This document shows positions 8,461 through 16,085 of a DNA stretch of 28,740 bases, one piece after another. The DNA is taken from assembly GCA_035763085.1 (NCBI GenBank), contig DASUBV010000281.1, forward strand, positions 1 through 28,740. The letters are read 5' to 3'. The position numbers and the translations under genes are program-made. Source of the stretch: DASUBV01 sp035763085. Its GTDB lineage: Bacteria; Actinomycetota; Actinomycetes; Streptosporangiales; Streptosporangiaceae. Position 1 is the first letter of the stretch, and each line of letters starts with the position of its first letter. Below the pieces are notes generated by a model that was not told the origin of the DNA, searched no databases, and worked only from the letters and a program-made list of their open reading frames with translations.

Positions 8461-10583
8461 CCAACACCAGTCGCCCGGAGGGCGACGCCGGGGGGTTCCA
8501 GGGGGTTCGTCCCCCCCGGGCCAGTGCCGAGCCAGATACCGCCGCCACCGCGGCCGGGCCGCAGGCCGACGTCGCGGTCAGCGTCAGTCACCTGGATGTC
8601 AGTTACACCGTGCGCGGCCACGACCGGCTCGCCCTGCGCGACGTGTCGTTCGAGATCGGCCGTAACGAGTCCTACGGCCTGGTCGGCGAGTCCGGGTCGG
8701 GCAAGTCCACGGTGGCCCTGGCGCTCACCCGCTACCTGCCGCGCAACGGTCAGGTCAGCGGCGGCGCCATTCAGATCAACGGGCAGAACCCGCTGGCCAT
8801 GAACGCGGCGGCGCTGCGCCAGCTCCGGGCCCGCACGGTATCGATGGTGTACCAGGAGCCCGGCCGGGCCCTCAACCCGTCGATCCGGGTGGGCCGCCAG
8901 GTCGCCGAGGTCTACGAGGTGGCCGGGGCCAGCCGCGACGAGGCCATGAGCCGGGCCGAGGCGATGCTGGCCACGGTGCAGATCTCCGACCCCCACCGGG
9001 TCATGGGCCGGTACGCGCACGAGCTGTCGGGCGGGATGGCCCAGCGCGTGGTCATCGCGATGGCGCTGGCCGCCGAGCCGTCCCTGCTGATCCTGGACGA
9101 GCCCACCACGGCGCTGGACGCGACGGTCGAAGCCGAGGTGCTCGACCTGGTGGCGGGCCTGCGGGCCGAGCTGAGCACCTCGGTGCTGTTCATCAGTCAC
9201 AACCTGGCCGTGATCGCCAAGATGTGCGACCGGGTCGGCGTGCTGTACGCCGGCGAGCTGGTCGAGGAGGGCGGCGCGCAGCAGGTCTTCGAGCAGCCGC
9301 GCCACCCCTACACCGTCGGCCTGCTGCGCTGCATCCCGCGGCACGGCCAGCGCAAGGACCACGGCCGGCTGGACACCATCCCCGGCTTCCTGCCGCCGCC
9401 GGGGCAGGCGATGACCGGCTGCATCTTCGCGCCGCGCTGCTCGCTGGCCGAGGACCAGTGCCGCCAGGCCGCGCCGCCGGCCTTCCCGACCGGCCCCGGC
9501 CGCGCCTCCCGCTGCTACCGGCACGACGCGGCGCCGGAGCTGCCCCGGTCCACCCCGGTCGACCTGCAGCTCGGTCCCGGCCCGGAGCCCGACGCCGACC
9601 CGGTGGTCACGCTGCGCGGGGTATCCAAGTCGTTCGCCGGCCGCGACGAGGTGGTGCGCGCCCTGGCGGGCATCGACCTGGAGCTGCGGCGCGGCGAGAC
9701 GCTCGGCCTGGTGGGCGAGTCCGGCAGCGGCAAGACCACGCTGGCCCGGGTGCTGCTCGGCCTGATCCGGCCGGACTCCGGCGGGACCGTCGAGCTGGAC
9801 GGCTCGACGCTCGGGCCCGATGTCCGGTCCCGCAGCCGCGAGCAGCTGAAGGCGCTGCAGATCGTCTTCCAGAATCCCGACTCCGCGCTGAACCGGCGGC
9901 ACACGGTCCGGCGGCTGATCACCCGGCCGCTGGTCAAGCTGGCCGGGCTGTCCGGGACCGCGCTGCGCGACCGGCTCGCCGACCTGGTCGCCGCGGTCCG
10001 CATGGAGGACCGGCACCTGGTGCTCAAGCCGCGCCAGCTGTCCGGCGGCCTCAAGCAGCGGGTCGCCATCGCGCGGGCGTTCGGCGGCGGGCCGCGGATC
10101 GTGGTGTGCGACGAGCCCACCTCGGCGCTGGATGTGTCGGTGCAGGCCGCGATCCTCAACCTGCTCGCTGACCTGCAGGCCAAGGAGCAGGTGAGCTACC
10201 TGTTCATCTCCCACGACCTGGGCCTGGTGCGCTACCTGTCCGACCGGATCGCCGTGCTGTACCTGGGCCGGCTGATGGAGGTCGGGCCCGCCGAGCGGGT
10301 GTTCAGCGGGCCGCACCACCCCTACACCGAGGCGCTGCTGTCGGCGGTGCCGAGCCTGGACGGCGCGGTCCCGGAGCGGATCCGGCTGGCCGGCGAGATC
10401 CCGTCGGCGGCCAGCCCGCCCACCGGCTGCGTCTTCCACACCCGCTGCCCGCGGAAGCTGGACACCGGGATCTGCGAGTCCACCGAGCCGCCGCTGGCCG
10501 AGGCCGAGCCCGGTCACCAGATGCGCTGCCATATCCCTATCGATCAGCTAACAAGGATGCAGGCCACCGGTTCGGCGCCGTGA
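8457..10583 (+). CDS. Fused double ABC ATPase of the importer (DppD-DppF fusion)
   Basis: Two oligopeptide-type ATPases are joined in one 708-residue chain. The first half has Walker A at 77-85 (GESGSGKST), signature LSGGMAQRV and Walker B LLILDEPTTALD. The second half has GESGSGKTT, LSGGLKQRV and IVVCDEPTSALD. Each half ends in the cysteine-bearing tail typical of Opp/Dpp ATPases: CIFAPRCSLAEDQC and CVFHTRCPRKLDTGIC. The first 35 residues are a disordered Gly/Pro/Ala-rich leader. The fusion supplies both nucleotide-binding sites needed by the two different permeases. All catalytic motifs are intact, so the importer should be functional. Confidence 0.93.
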   Translation: MTNTSRPEGDAGGFQGVRPPRASAEPDTAATAAGPQADVAVSVSHLDVSYTVRGHDRLALRDVSFEIGRNESYGLVGESGSGKSTVALALTRYLPRNGQVSGGAIQINGQNPLAMNAAALRQLRARTVSMVYQEPGRALNPSIRVGRQVAEVYEVAGASRDEAMSRAEAMLATVQISDPHRVMGRYAHELSGGMAQRVVIAMALAAEPSLLILDEPTTALDATVEAEVLDLVAGLRAELSTSVLFISHNLAVIAKMCDRVGVLYAGELVEEGGAQQVFEQPRHPYTVGLLRCIPRHGQRKDHGRLDTIPGFLPPPGQAMTGCIFAPRCSLAEDQCRQAAPPAFPTGPGRASRCYRHDAAPELPRSTPVDLQLGPGPEPDADPVVTLRGVSKSFAGRDEVVRALAGIDLELRRGETLGLVGESGSGKTTLARVLLGLIRPDSGGTVELDGSTLGPDVRSRSREQLKALQIVFQNPDSALNRRHTVRRLITRPLVKLAGLSGTALRDRLADLVAAVRMEDRHLVLKPRQLSGGLKQRVAIARAFGGGPRIVVCDEPTSALDVSVQAAILNLLADLQAKEQVSYLFISHDLGLVRYLSDRIAVLYLGRLMEVGPAERVFSGPHHPYTEALLSAVPSLDGAVPERIRLAGEIPSAASPPTGCVFHTRCPRKLDTGICESTEPPLAEAEPGHQMRCHIPIDQLTRMQATGSAP

Positions 10584-10623
10584 CTTTGTCAGAACCGCCG
10601 CATACCTTGGCCTTCCATTCGAG

Positions 10624-10644
10624 CCGGGCGGCTCACGCGCCCGG
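10624..10644 (+). other. Hairpin in the leader of the binding-protein gene
   Basis: CCGGGCG and CGCCCGG form a perfect 7-bp stem with a 7-base loop in the 87-base gap after the ATPase gene. It may be an mRNA-stabilising or processing element that raises binding-protein levels, or a weak terminator. It is too close to the ribosome-binding site to be decisive. Confidence 0.3.
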
Positions 10645-10670
10645 TGCAGGTGTCCCGAGGAGGACCCGGA

Positions 10671-12365
10671 ATGACCGCAAGAGATGACCGGCTCGATCGG
10701 CTGCGCGATGGCCAGAATGAAGTCGGCAATCACGTTATTGACGAGTTCGTGGCCGGGCGGCTGGCCCGCCGTGACTTCATCCGCCGCGGCGCGCTGGTCG
10801 GCCTGTCGGCCCCGGTGATCGGCGGCGTGCTGGCCGCCTGCGGGGCGAGCGCCCCGTCGCCGTCCGCGACCGGGACCGGGGGGGCCGGCGGCAAGGCCGG
10901 CGCCACCATCAAGGCCGGCATCATCACCCCGGCCGGCGAGATCAACCCGGTGACCGTCGCCGACCAGGGCGGCCTGGACATGCTCGGGCAGACCGGCGAG
11001 TACCTGTGCCTGTCCGACCAGCACCTGAAGCTGCGGCCGGTGCTGGCCACCAGCTGGACCTCCAATACCAAGGCCGACGTGTGGACGTTCAAGCTCCGCC
11101 AGGACGTCAAGTTCCACGACGGCAGCCCGATGACGGCCGACGACGTGGTCTACACCTACAAGCTGCAGACCAACCCCAAGAGCGGGGCCAACGCGCTGTC
11201 GGCGCTGGGCGGGGTGCTCACGCCGAGCGGCGTAAGGAAGGTGGACGACTTCACCGTCGAGTTCCACCTGGAGGGCCCCAACGGGAACTTCCCGTACCTG
11301 ACCTCCTCCGACAACTACAACATGATCATCCTGCCCAAGGGCTACGACCCCGGTAAGTGGCAGGGCTCGTTCATCGGCACCGGCCCGTTCAAGATGAAGT
11401 CCTACACGCCCAAGCAGGGCGCCACCTTCGTCCGCAACGAGGACTACTGGGGCACCAAGGCCCTGCCGGCCGGCACGCAGTTCACCTTCTACGACACCCA
11501 GACCCCGTCGGTGCTGGCGCTGACCAGCGGCACCATCGACGTCCTCGGGCAGTTCGCGGTCAGCGGCGGCGAGCAGCTGCTGAACGGCAGCTACAACGTG
11601 ATCAAGCTGAAGTCCAGCGCGCACCGCGAGCTGTCGATGCGCACGGACCAGGCTCCGTTCACCGACCCGCGGGTCCGCCAGGCCATCGCGCTGACGCTGA
11701 ACCGGCCGGCCATCGTCCAGGCGCTGTTCAAGGGCTTCGCGGACCTGGGCAACGACAGCCCGTTCGCCCCGGTGTTCCCCTCGACCGACACCAGCATCCC
11801 GCAGCGGGCCCAGAACCTGGCCAAGGCCAAGCAGCTGCTGTCGGCCGCCGGCCACGGCAGCGGGTTCAAGACCCAGCTGATCGGCAACGACATGCTGGAG
11901 ATCCCGCAGTACGCGCAGATCGTCGCGCAGGCGGCCAAGCAGGTCGGGATCAACATCGACGTCAAGATCGAGTCATCGTCGGTCTACTACGGCAAGGCCA
12001 CGTTCGGGAACTCCGACTGGCTGGACGCCACGATGAGCATGGTCGACTACGGGCACCGCAGCGTGCCCAACGTCTTCCTGACCGCGCCGCTGCAGACAAT
12101 CAACGCCAAGAAGGGCACCGGCTCCTGGAACGCGGCGCACTTCAGCAACGCCCAGTACGACAAGCTGTCCCAGCAGTACATCCAGACGGTGGACCTGACC
12201 ACCCAGCGGAAGCTCGCCGGGCAGATCGAGACCCTGCTGCTGGAGCAGACGCCGATCATCTTCGGCTACTTCTACAACTACCTGACCGCCACGGCGAAGA
12301 ACGTGACCGGCGCCTACCCGACGGCGATCGGCCACATCTTCCTGTCGAACGCGGCCAAGAGCTGA
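10671..12365 (+). CDS. Family 5 substrate-binding lipoprotein of the ABC importer
   Basis: This 564-residue extracytoplasmic solute-binding protein carries a twin-arginine signal at residues about 37-60: RRDFIRRG, a hydrophobic stretch, then the lipobox LAAC. It should be exported folded and lipid-anchored. The SBP_bac_5 signature WTFKLRQDVKFHDGSPMTADDVVY is present, as is the late block DPRVRQAIALTLNR. I chose the ATG at 10671 because GAGGAGG precedes it. An in-frame start 27 bases upstream lacks a site. The gene is last of the transporter genes and is separated from the ATPase by 87 bases. The next gene follows closely in the same direction. Ligand specificity cannot be read. Confidence 0.93.
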   Translation: MTARDDRLDRLRDGQNEVGNHVIDEFVAGRLARRDFIRRGALVGLSAPVIGGVLAACGASAPSPSATGTGGAGGKAGATIKAGIITPAGEINPVTVADQGGLDMLGQTGEYLCLSDQHLKLRPVLATSWTSNTKADVWTFKLRQDVKFHDGSPMTADDVVYTYKLQTNPKSGANALSALGGVLTPSGVRKVDDFTVEFHLEGPNGNFPYLTSSDNYNMIILPKGYDPGKWQGSFIGTGPFKMKSYTPKQGATFVRNEDYWGTKALPAGTQFTFYDTQTPSVLALTSGTIDVLGQFAVSGGEQLLNGSYNVIKLKSSAHRELSMRTDQAPFTDPRVRQAIALTLNRPAIVQALFKGFADLGNDSPFAPVFPSTDTSIPQRAQNLAKAKQLLSAAGHGSGFKTQLIGNDMLEIPQYAQIVAQAAKQVGINIDVKIESSSVYYGKATFGNSDWLDATMSMVDYGHRSVPNVFLTAPLQTINAKKGTGSWNAAHFSNAQYDKLSQQYIQTVDLTTQRKLAGQIETLLLEQTPIIFGYFYNYLTATAKNVTGAYPTAIGHIFLSNAAKS

Positions 12366-12374
12366 GGCGGCCCG

Positions 12375-13382
12375 CTGACCGGCACTGACTCCGGCGGCCT
12401 GTGGCTCCGGTTCCTGTCCGGGCCTGATATCGACGGCCTGGGCCTGACCGGGGAGCAGATCGTCGCCGCGGTGGAGAGCGCGGTCCTGGCTCACGGCCAG
12501 GGCCGCGCTTACGCCGAGCCGCGGGTGCACCTGATGCCGCCCAATGACGGTGCCGGGCATTTCAACGTGCTCCGCGGCCACCTGGATGTCAGCGGCATCA
12601 AGGTAGTGGGCGACTTCGTCGCCAACTACCAGCGCGGGCTGCCCAGCGAGCTGGGCCTGCTGACGCTGTATGACGCGGGCACCGGCATCCCGCTGGCCAT
12701 CATGGACGCCACGATGATCACCGCCTGCCGGACCGGGGCGATGACCACCGTCGGCGCCCGGTACCTGGCCCGGCCCGACGCCCGGGTCCTCGGGCACGTC
12801 GGCGCCCGCGGCACCGCGTTCTGGAACATCGTCTTGCTGGACGCCGCGTTTGACCTGGACGAGATCCGGGTGACCAGCGCGCGGCCGGAATCGCGCGAGG
12901 CTTTCGCCGCCCGGCTGAGCCAGGTGATCAGCACCCCGGTCCGGGTCACGGGCACCGCCGACGAGGCCTTCGACGGCGCCGACATCCTGGTCGAGGCGTC
13001 CCGGCTGACCGCGCCCGAGCCGCTGCTGCGCACCCGCCTGGTCAGCCCCGGCGCGTTCGTGGTGCCCTACGGCACGGTCAGTGCCGTCGAGCTGGACCTG
13101 CTGGACGTGATGGACAAGGTCGTGGTCGACGACTGGGCCGAGTCGCGGGCGGGCCGGCTCGGAGCCCTGCGCCCGCACGTCGACAGCGGGCGGCTGTCGG
13201 CGCAGTCCCTGCACGCCGAGCTGGGCCAGATCGTGGCCGGGCTGCGGCCTGGCCGGGAACGGCCCGGCGAGCGCATCCTGCTGTGGCACCGCGGGCTGCC
13301 CATCCTGGACATCGCGGTCGGGCAGCTGATCCTGCGCCAGGCCGAGGAGGCCGGGGCCGGCACGATGCTGCGCTACCGGTAG
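12375..13382 (+). CDS. Ornithine cyclodeaminase / mu-crystallin family protein, divergent, possible CTG start
   Basis: The fold is that of the NAD(P)-dependent ornithine cyclodeaminase and mu-crystallin group. Numbering from the CTG at 12375 (335 residues), conserved Lys76 lies in SGIKVVGDF, Arg119 in ITACRTGAM, and a dinucleotide-binding turn GHVGARG occupies 140-146. The usual turn is G-x-G-x-Q-A. The loop normally bearing the catalytic Asp (consensus GSD-x-PG) reads GTVSAVELD, so that residue appears lost. Homologous sequence (LWLRFLSGPDIDG, LTGEQIVAAVESAV) extends upstream of the first GTG (12471), yet no ATG, GTG or TTG is in frame there. A CTG at 12375, seven bases after GAGG, is the best candidate. 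A shorter protein from 12471 would lack the first helix. Function is unknown. It sits between the importer and a lyase homologue. Confidence 0.8.
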   Translation: MTGTDSGGLWLRFLSGPDIDGLGLTGEQIVAAVESAVLAHGQGRAYAEPRVHLMPPNDGAGHFNVLRGHLDVSGIKVVGDFVANYQRGLPSELGLLTLYDAGTGIPLAIMDATMITACRTGAMTTVGARYLARPDARVLGHVGARGTAFWNIVLLDAAFDLDEIRVTSARPESREAFAARLSQVISTPVRVTGTADEAFDGADILVEASRLTAPEPLLRTRLVSPGAFVVPYGTVSAVELDLLDVMDKVVVDDWAESRAGRLGALRPHVDSGRLSAQSLHAELGQIVAGLRPGRERPGERILLWHRGLPILDIAVGQLILRQAEEAGAGTMLRYR

Positions 13383-13384
13383 CG

Positions 13385-14869
13385 ATGGCCGCCGCGCACG
13401 TCCTGGCCAGCGCCACGGACCTGGGACCGGAGCTCATCTTGCAGGTCGCGGCGGGCGACCAGGTCAGCCTCGGGCCGCAGCTGACCCGGCAGGTGGACCA
13501 GCGGTGCGCCGCCGCCCGCGCGGTGCTGGCCGCCGGGCAGCCCGTCTACGGCGTGACGACCGGGATGGGCGCGCTCAGCGGCGTCCGGCTGACCGAGGCG
13601 CAGCAGCGCGAGCACCAGGGCAACCTGCTGCTGGGCCGGGCCACCGGCGGCCCGCCGTGGCTGTCGGCCGCCGATGTCCGGGCGCTGTTCGCGGTCCGGC
13701 TGGCGAATTTCCTGACCGGCGATGCCGGGGTGTCGGCGGCGCTGTGCCGGCGGCTGACCGATTTCCTGGCCGCCGGGCTGACGCCGGCGGTCCCGGCACT
13801 GGGCGCCGGCACCGCGGGCGAGATCGTGCAGAACGCGCACGCGTTCGGCCCGCTGACCGGGACCGGCAGCATCCTGGCCGCCGGCGGGGAGGTCCGGCCG
13901 GCCAGCGAGGCGCTGGCCGACAGCGGGCTGCCAGAGTTCTCGCTCGGTCCCAAGGAGGGCATCGCGCTGCTGGCCGGGGTGCCGGGCGCGACGGCGCTGA
14001 GCCTGCTCGGCCACGCCGAGGCCGGCGCGGTGACGGCCATGATGGAGGCAGCCGCGGCCCTGTCGATCGCCGCCATCGGCGCCCCCGGCGATCCGTACGA
14101 GGCGCTGTGCGCCCGCGGCGATGACATCCACGGCGCGGTGCTCGCCCGGCTGCGGGCCCGGCTCGGCCATGCGGGCCCGGCGGGCACGCCGGGCGCCGGG
14201 CGGCCGCCGCGGATGCTGCAGGCGCCGGTGTCGTTCCGGGTAGCCGGGCCGGTGCTGGCGCACCTGGTGCGGGCGGCGGGCGCGCTCTTCGCGGCGGCCG
14301 GCCGGGCGCTCAGCGGGGTGACCGACTCCCCCGCCTTCGCCGGTGACCGGTTCCTCGGCACGGCCGGGTTCCACGGCATCGACCTGGCGGCGCACTGCGA
14401 TCAGCTGACCGCGGCCGTCGCGCACGCCGCCGAGGTCAGCGCCGCCCGGACACACCGGCTGCTCGACGCCCGGGTCACCGGCCTGCCCGCGCAGCTGGCC
14501 GCCCGCCCCGGCCCGGACGCCGGGCTGGTCGCCGTGCACAAGCGGGCCGCCGGCGAGGTGCACGCGCTGCGCCGGCTGGCGGCGGGCCCGGCCGCGGGGA
14601 CCATCGAGACCTCGAACGGGCAGGAGGACGTGCAGTCGTTCGCCTGGCCGGCCGCCATGAACCTGCGCGCGGCGCTGCGCCATGCCCGGCTGGTCACGGC
14701 CTGCGAGCTGCTGACCGCCTTCCAGGCCGCGACCCTGGCCGGCGACGCGGTGCCGGACGGCTGCGCCGGGCTGCTCGCGACCCTGACGGGCCTGGTCGAG
14801 CCGGTCACCGCCGACCGCCCGCTCGGGCCCGACATCGAGCGGCTGGCCGCCGCCTGCTGGGCGGACTGA
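13385..14869 (+). CDS. Histidase/aromatic amino acid lyase homologue lacking the MIO triad
   Basis: This 494-residue protein aligns by eye with histidine ammonia-lyase along its whole length: VYGVTTGMG with Tyr55, NLLLGRATG, GPKEGIALL, FHG with Phe329, TSNGQED with Glu414, and DRPLGPDIE. The cofactor triad Ala-Ser-Gly is replaced by Thr143-Ala144-Gly145 (GAGTAGEI). The serine needed to make the MIO electrophile is therefore absent. Other histidase residues have changed as well: His83 to Arg85, Asn195 to Ala197 and Tyr280 to Val282 (Pseudomonas numbering recalled from memory first). Arg285 and Glu414 remain. The frame is intact and the gene starts two bases after the preceding stop. It is unlikely to be a histidase. 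A MIO-free elimination, as in ergothionase, is one possibility. Confidence 0.85.
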   Translation: MAAAHVLASATDLGPELILQVAAGDQVSLGPQLTRQVDQRCAAARAVLAAGQPVYGVTTGMGALSGVRLTEAQQREHQGNLLLGRATGGPPWLSAADVRALFAVRLANFLTGDAGVSAALCRRLTDFLAAGLTPAVPALGAGTAGEIVQNAHAFGPLTGTGSILAAGGEVRPASEALADSGLPEFSLGPKEGIALLAGVPGATALSLLGHAEAGAVTAMMEAAAALSIAAIGAPGDPYEALCARGDDIHGAVLARLRARLGHAGPAGTPGAGRPPRMLQAPVSFRVAGPVLAHLVRAAGALFAAAGRALSGVTDSPAFAGDRFLGTAGFHGIDLAAHCDQLTAAVAHAAEVSAARTHRLLDARVTGLPAQLAARPGPDAGLVAVHKRAAGEVHALRRLAAGPAAGTIETSNGQEDVQSFAWPAAMNLRAALRHARLVTACELLTAFQAATLAGDAVPDGCAGLLATLTGLVEPVTADRPLGPDIERLAAACWAD

Positions 14870-14907
14870 CGGGGCAGGTGCCCATCCGGCCAGGCCAGCA
14901 CGGCCGG

Positions 14908-14915
14908 TGCATAAT
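14908..14915 (+). promoter_or_regulatory. Extended -10 promoter of the dioxygenase-rhodanese gene
   Basis: TGCATAAT combines an upstream TG with CATAAT, five of six matches to the -10 consensus. It is rare in DNA this GC-rich. A small hairpin (TGGCG-GTGT-CGCCA) and a strong AAAGGAGGT ribosome-binding site follow before the GTG at 14963. The gene therefore need not depend on the upstream operon. Confidence 0.5.
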
Positions 14916-14962
14916 GGCGGTGTCGCCACTAGCAGGCAAACACCTGGTTAAAGGAGGTCAGC

Positions 14963-16066
14963 GTGTCCGTCGTCACGTTCAGCTCAGGCGGTTCCCCGGT
15001 AGAGAACCAGGTGCCTCCCGCCACGCCAGCCGCCGACGGCAGCACCGGGCTGAAGCCGGGCTGGGGTGTCAGCCCCGAGCGGCAGCAGGCGATCGCCGAC
15101 ACGATGAGCCACCTGGCCCCGCTGACCGGCCGGCTCTCCCCGGCCCAGCTGCGGGCCATCACCACCACCCTGGCCACCCGCCGCGAGCTGTGGGCCGACC
15201 TGGTCGTGCACGACCCCGACGTGCGCTGGTACCTGCCGCTGCACCGGTCCAACTCCTGCGATGTCTGGCTGCTGGCCTGGGAGCGCAATCAGGACACCGA
15301 CTGGCACGACCACGGCGGCTCCTCCGGCGCGTTCTCGGTCGCCGACGGCAGCCTGCTGGAGCAGTACCGGGTGCCCAGCGGCCGCCGGCTGGCCCACCGC
15401 CGGCTCGGCGCCGACGAGACGGTCGTCTTCGGGCCCGGCCACGTGCACGACGTCGCCCACGGCGGCGAGGGCTCCTCGACCAGCATCCACGCCTACTCGC
15501 CGCCGCTGTCGGCGATGACGTACTACACCGCCACCGACTACGGGCTGATCGCCCGGGAGACCGTCGCCATCGACGGCCCCGAGGGCGCCCGCGGCCGCGG
15601 CGGCGCGGACACCGCACTGGCCCAGGCGAACGCCTCGGCGGCCCGGCTGACCTCGGACGCGCTGCCGGACGGCGCGCCAGGCATTGACGAGCTGCTGGCC
15701 GAGGCCCGCAGCGGGCTGCACCGGCTGCGCCCCGAGGCCGCGTTCGCAGCGATGACCGACGGCGCCGTGCTGGTGGACATCCGGCCGCTCGAGCAGCGGA
15801 TCGTCGAGGGCGAGGTGCCGGGCGCCATCATCATCGGCCGCAACGTGCTGGAGTGGCGGCTCGACCCGCGCAGCGAGGCCCGGATCGCCGCGCTGTCCCG
15901 GCCCGACATCCGGGTGGTCGTGATGTGCTCGCAGGGCTATGCCTCGTCGCTGGCCGCCACCTCGCTGCGCCGCCTCGGGCTGCCCGAGGTGACCGACCTG
16001 GAAGGCGGGTTCCAGGCCTGGCAGGCGGCCGGCCTGCCGGTCCGGCCCGCGCAGGCGCTGGGCTAG
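14963..16066 (+). CDS. Cysteine dioxygenase-like cupin fused to a rhodanese domain
   Basis: The first ~200 residues are a cysteine dioxygenase type I-like cupin. Iron ligands are His115 and His117 in DWHDHGG and His162 in HVHDV. His176 and Tyr178 in SIHAYSPPL match the second-shell pair of cysteine dioxygenases. Residues about 250-365 form a rhodanese domain with active-site Cys322 in MCSQGYASS and the closing motif LEGGFQAWQAAGLPV. The two activities suggest thiol oxidation coupled to sulfur transfer, for example cysteine or a persulfide to sulfinate or sulfite. The exact substrate is inferred. The GTG start has a near-perfect AAAGGAGGT seven bases upstream. It follows the lyase homologue after 93 bases and has its own likely promoter. 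Confidence 0.88.
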   Translation: MSVVTFSSGGSPVENQVPPATPAADGSTGLKPGWGVSPERQQAIADTMSHLAPLTGRLSPAQLRAITTTLATRRELWADLVVHDPDVRWYLPLHRSNSCDVWLLAWERNQDTDWHDHGGSSGAFSVADGSLLEQYRVPSGRRLAHRRLGADETVVFGPGHVHDVAHGGEGSSTSIHAYSPPLSAMTYYTATDYGLIARETVAIDGPEGARGRGGADTALAQANASAARLTSDALPDGAPGIDELLAEARSGLHRLRPEAAFAAMTDGAVLVDIRPLEQRIVEGEVPGAIIIGRNVLEWRLDPRSEARIAALSRPDIRVVVMCSQGYASSLAATSLRRLGLPEVTDLEGGFQAWQAAGLPVRPAQALG

Positions 16067-16085
16067 GCGCCGCCCGCCGACGACC

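Noticed and set aside
8340..10532. Very long open frame antisense to the ABC ATPase gene, and similar long antisense frames elsewhere
   Set aside because: These are shadows produced by GC-rich third positions. Their products are Arg/Gly/Pro-rich with no family features.
13385..14869. Calling this gene hutH
   Set aside because: The MIO triad and three further histidase active-site residues are changed, so the standard name would mislead.
14916..14930. Small hairpin TGGCG-GTGT-CGCCA as a terminator of the lyase operon
   Set aside because: The stem is only five pairs and lies downstream of a promoter-like box, so it is more likely part of the next gene's leader.
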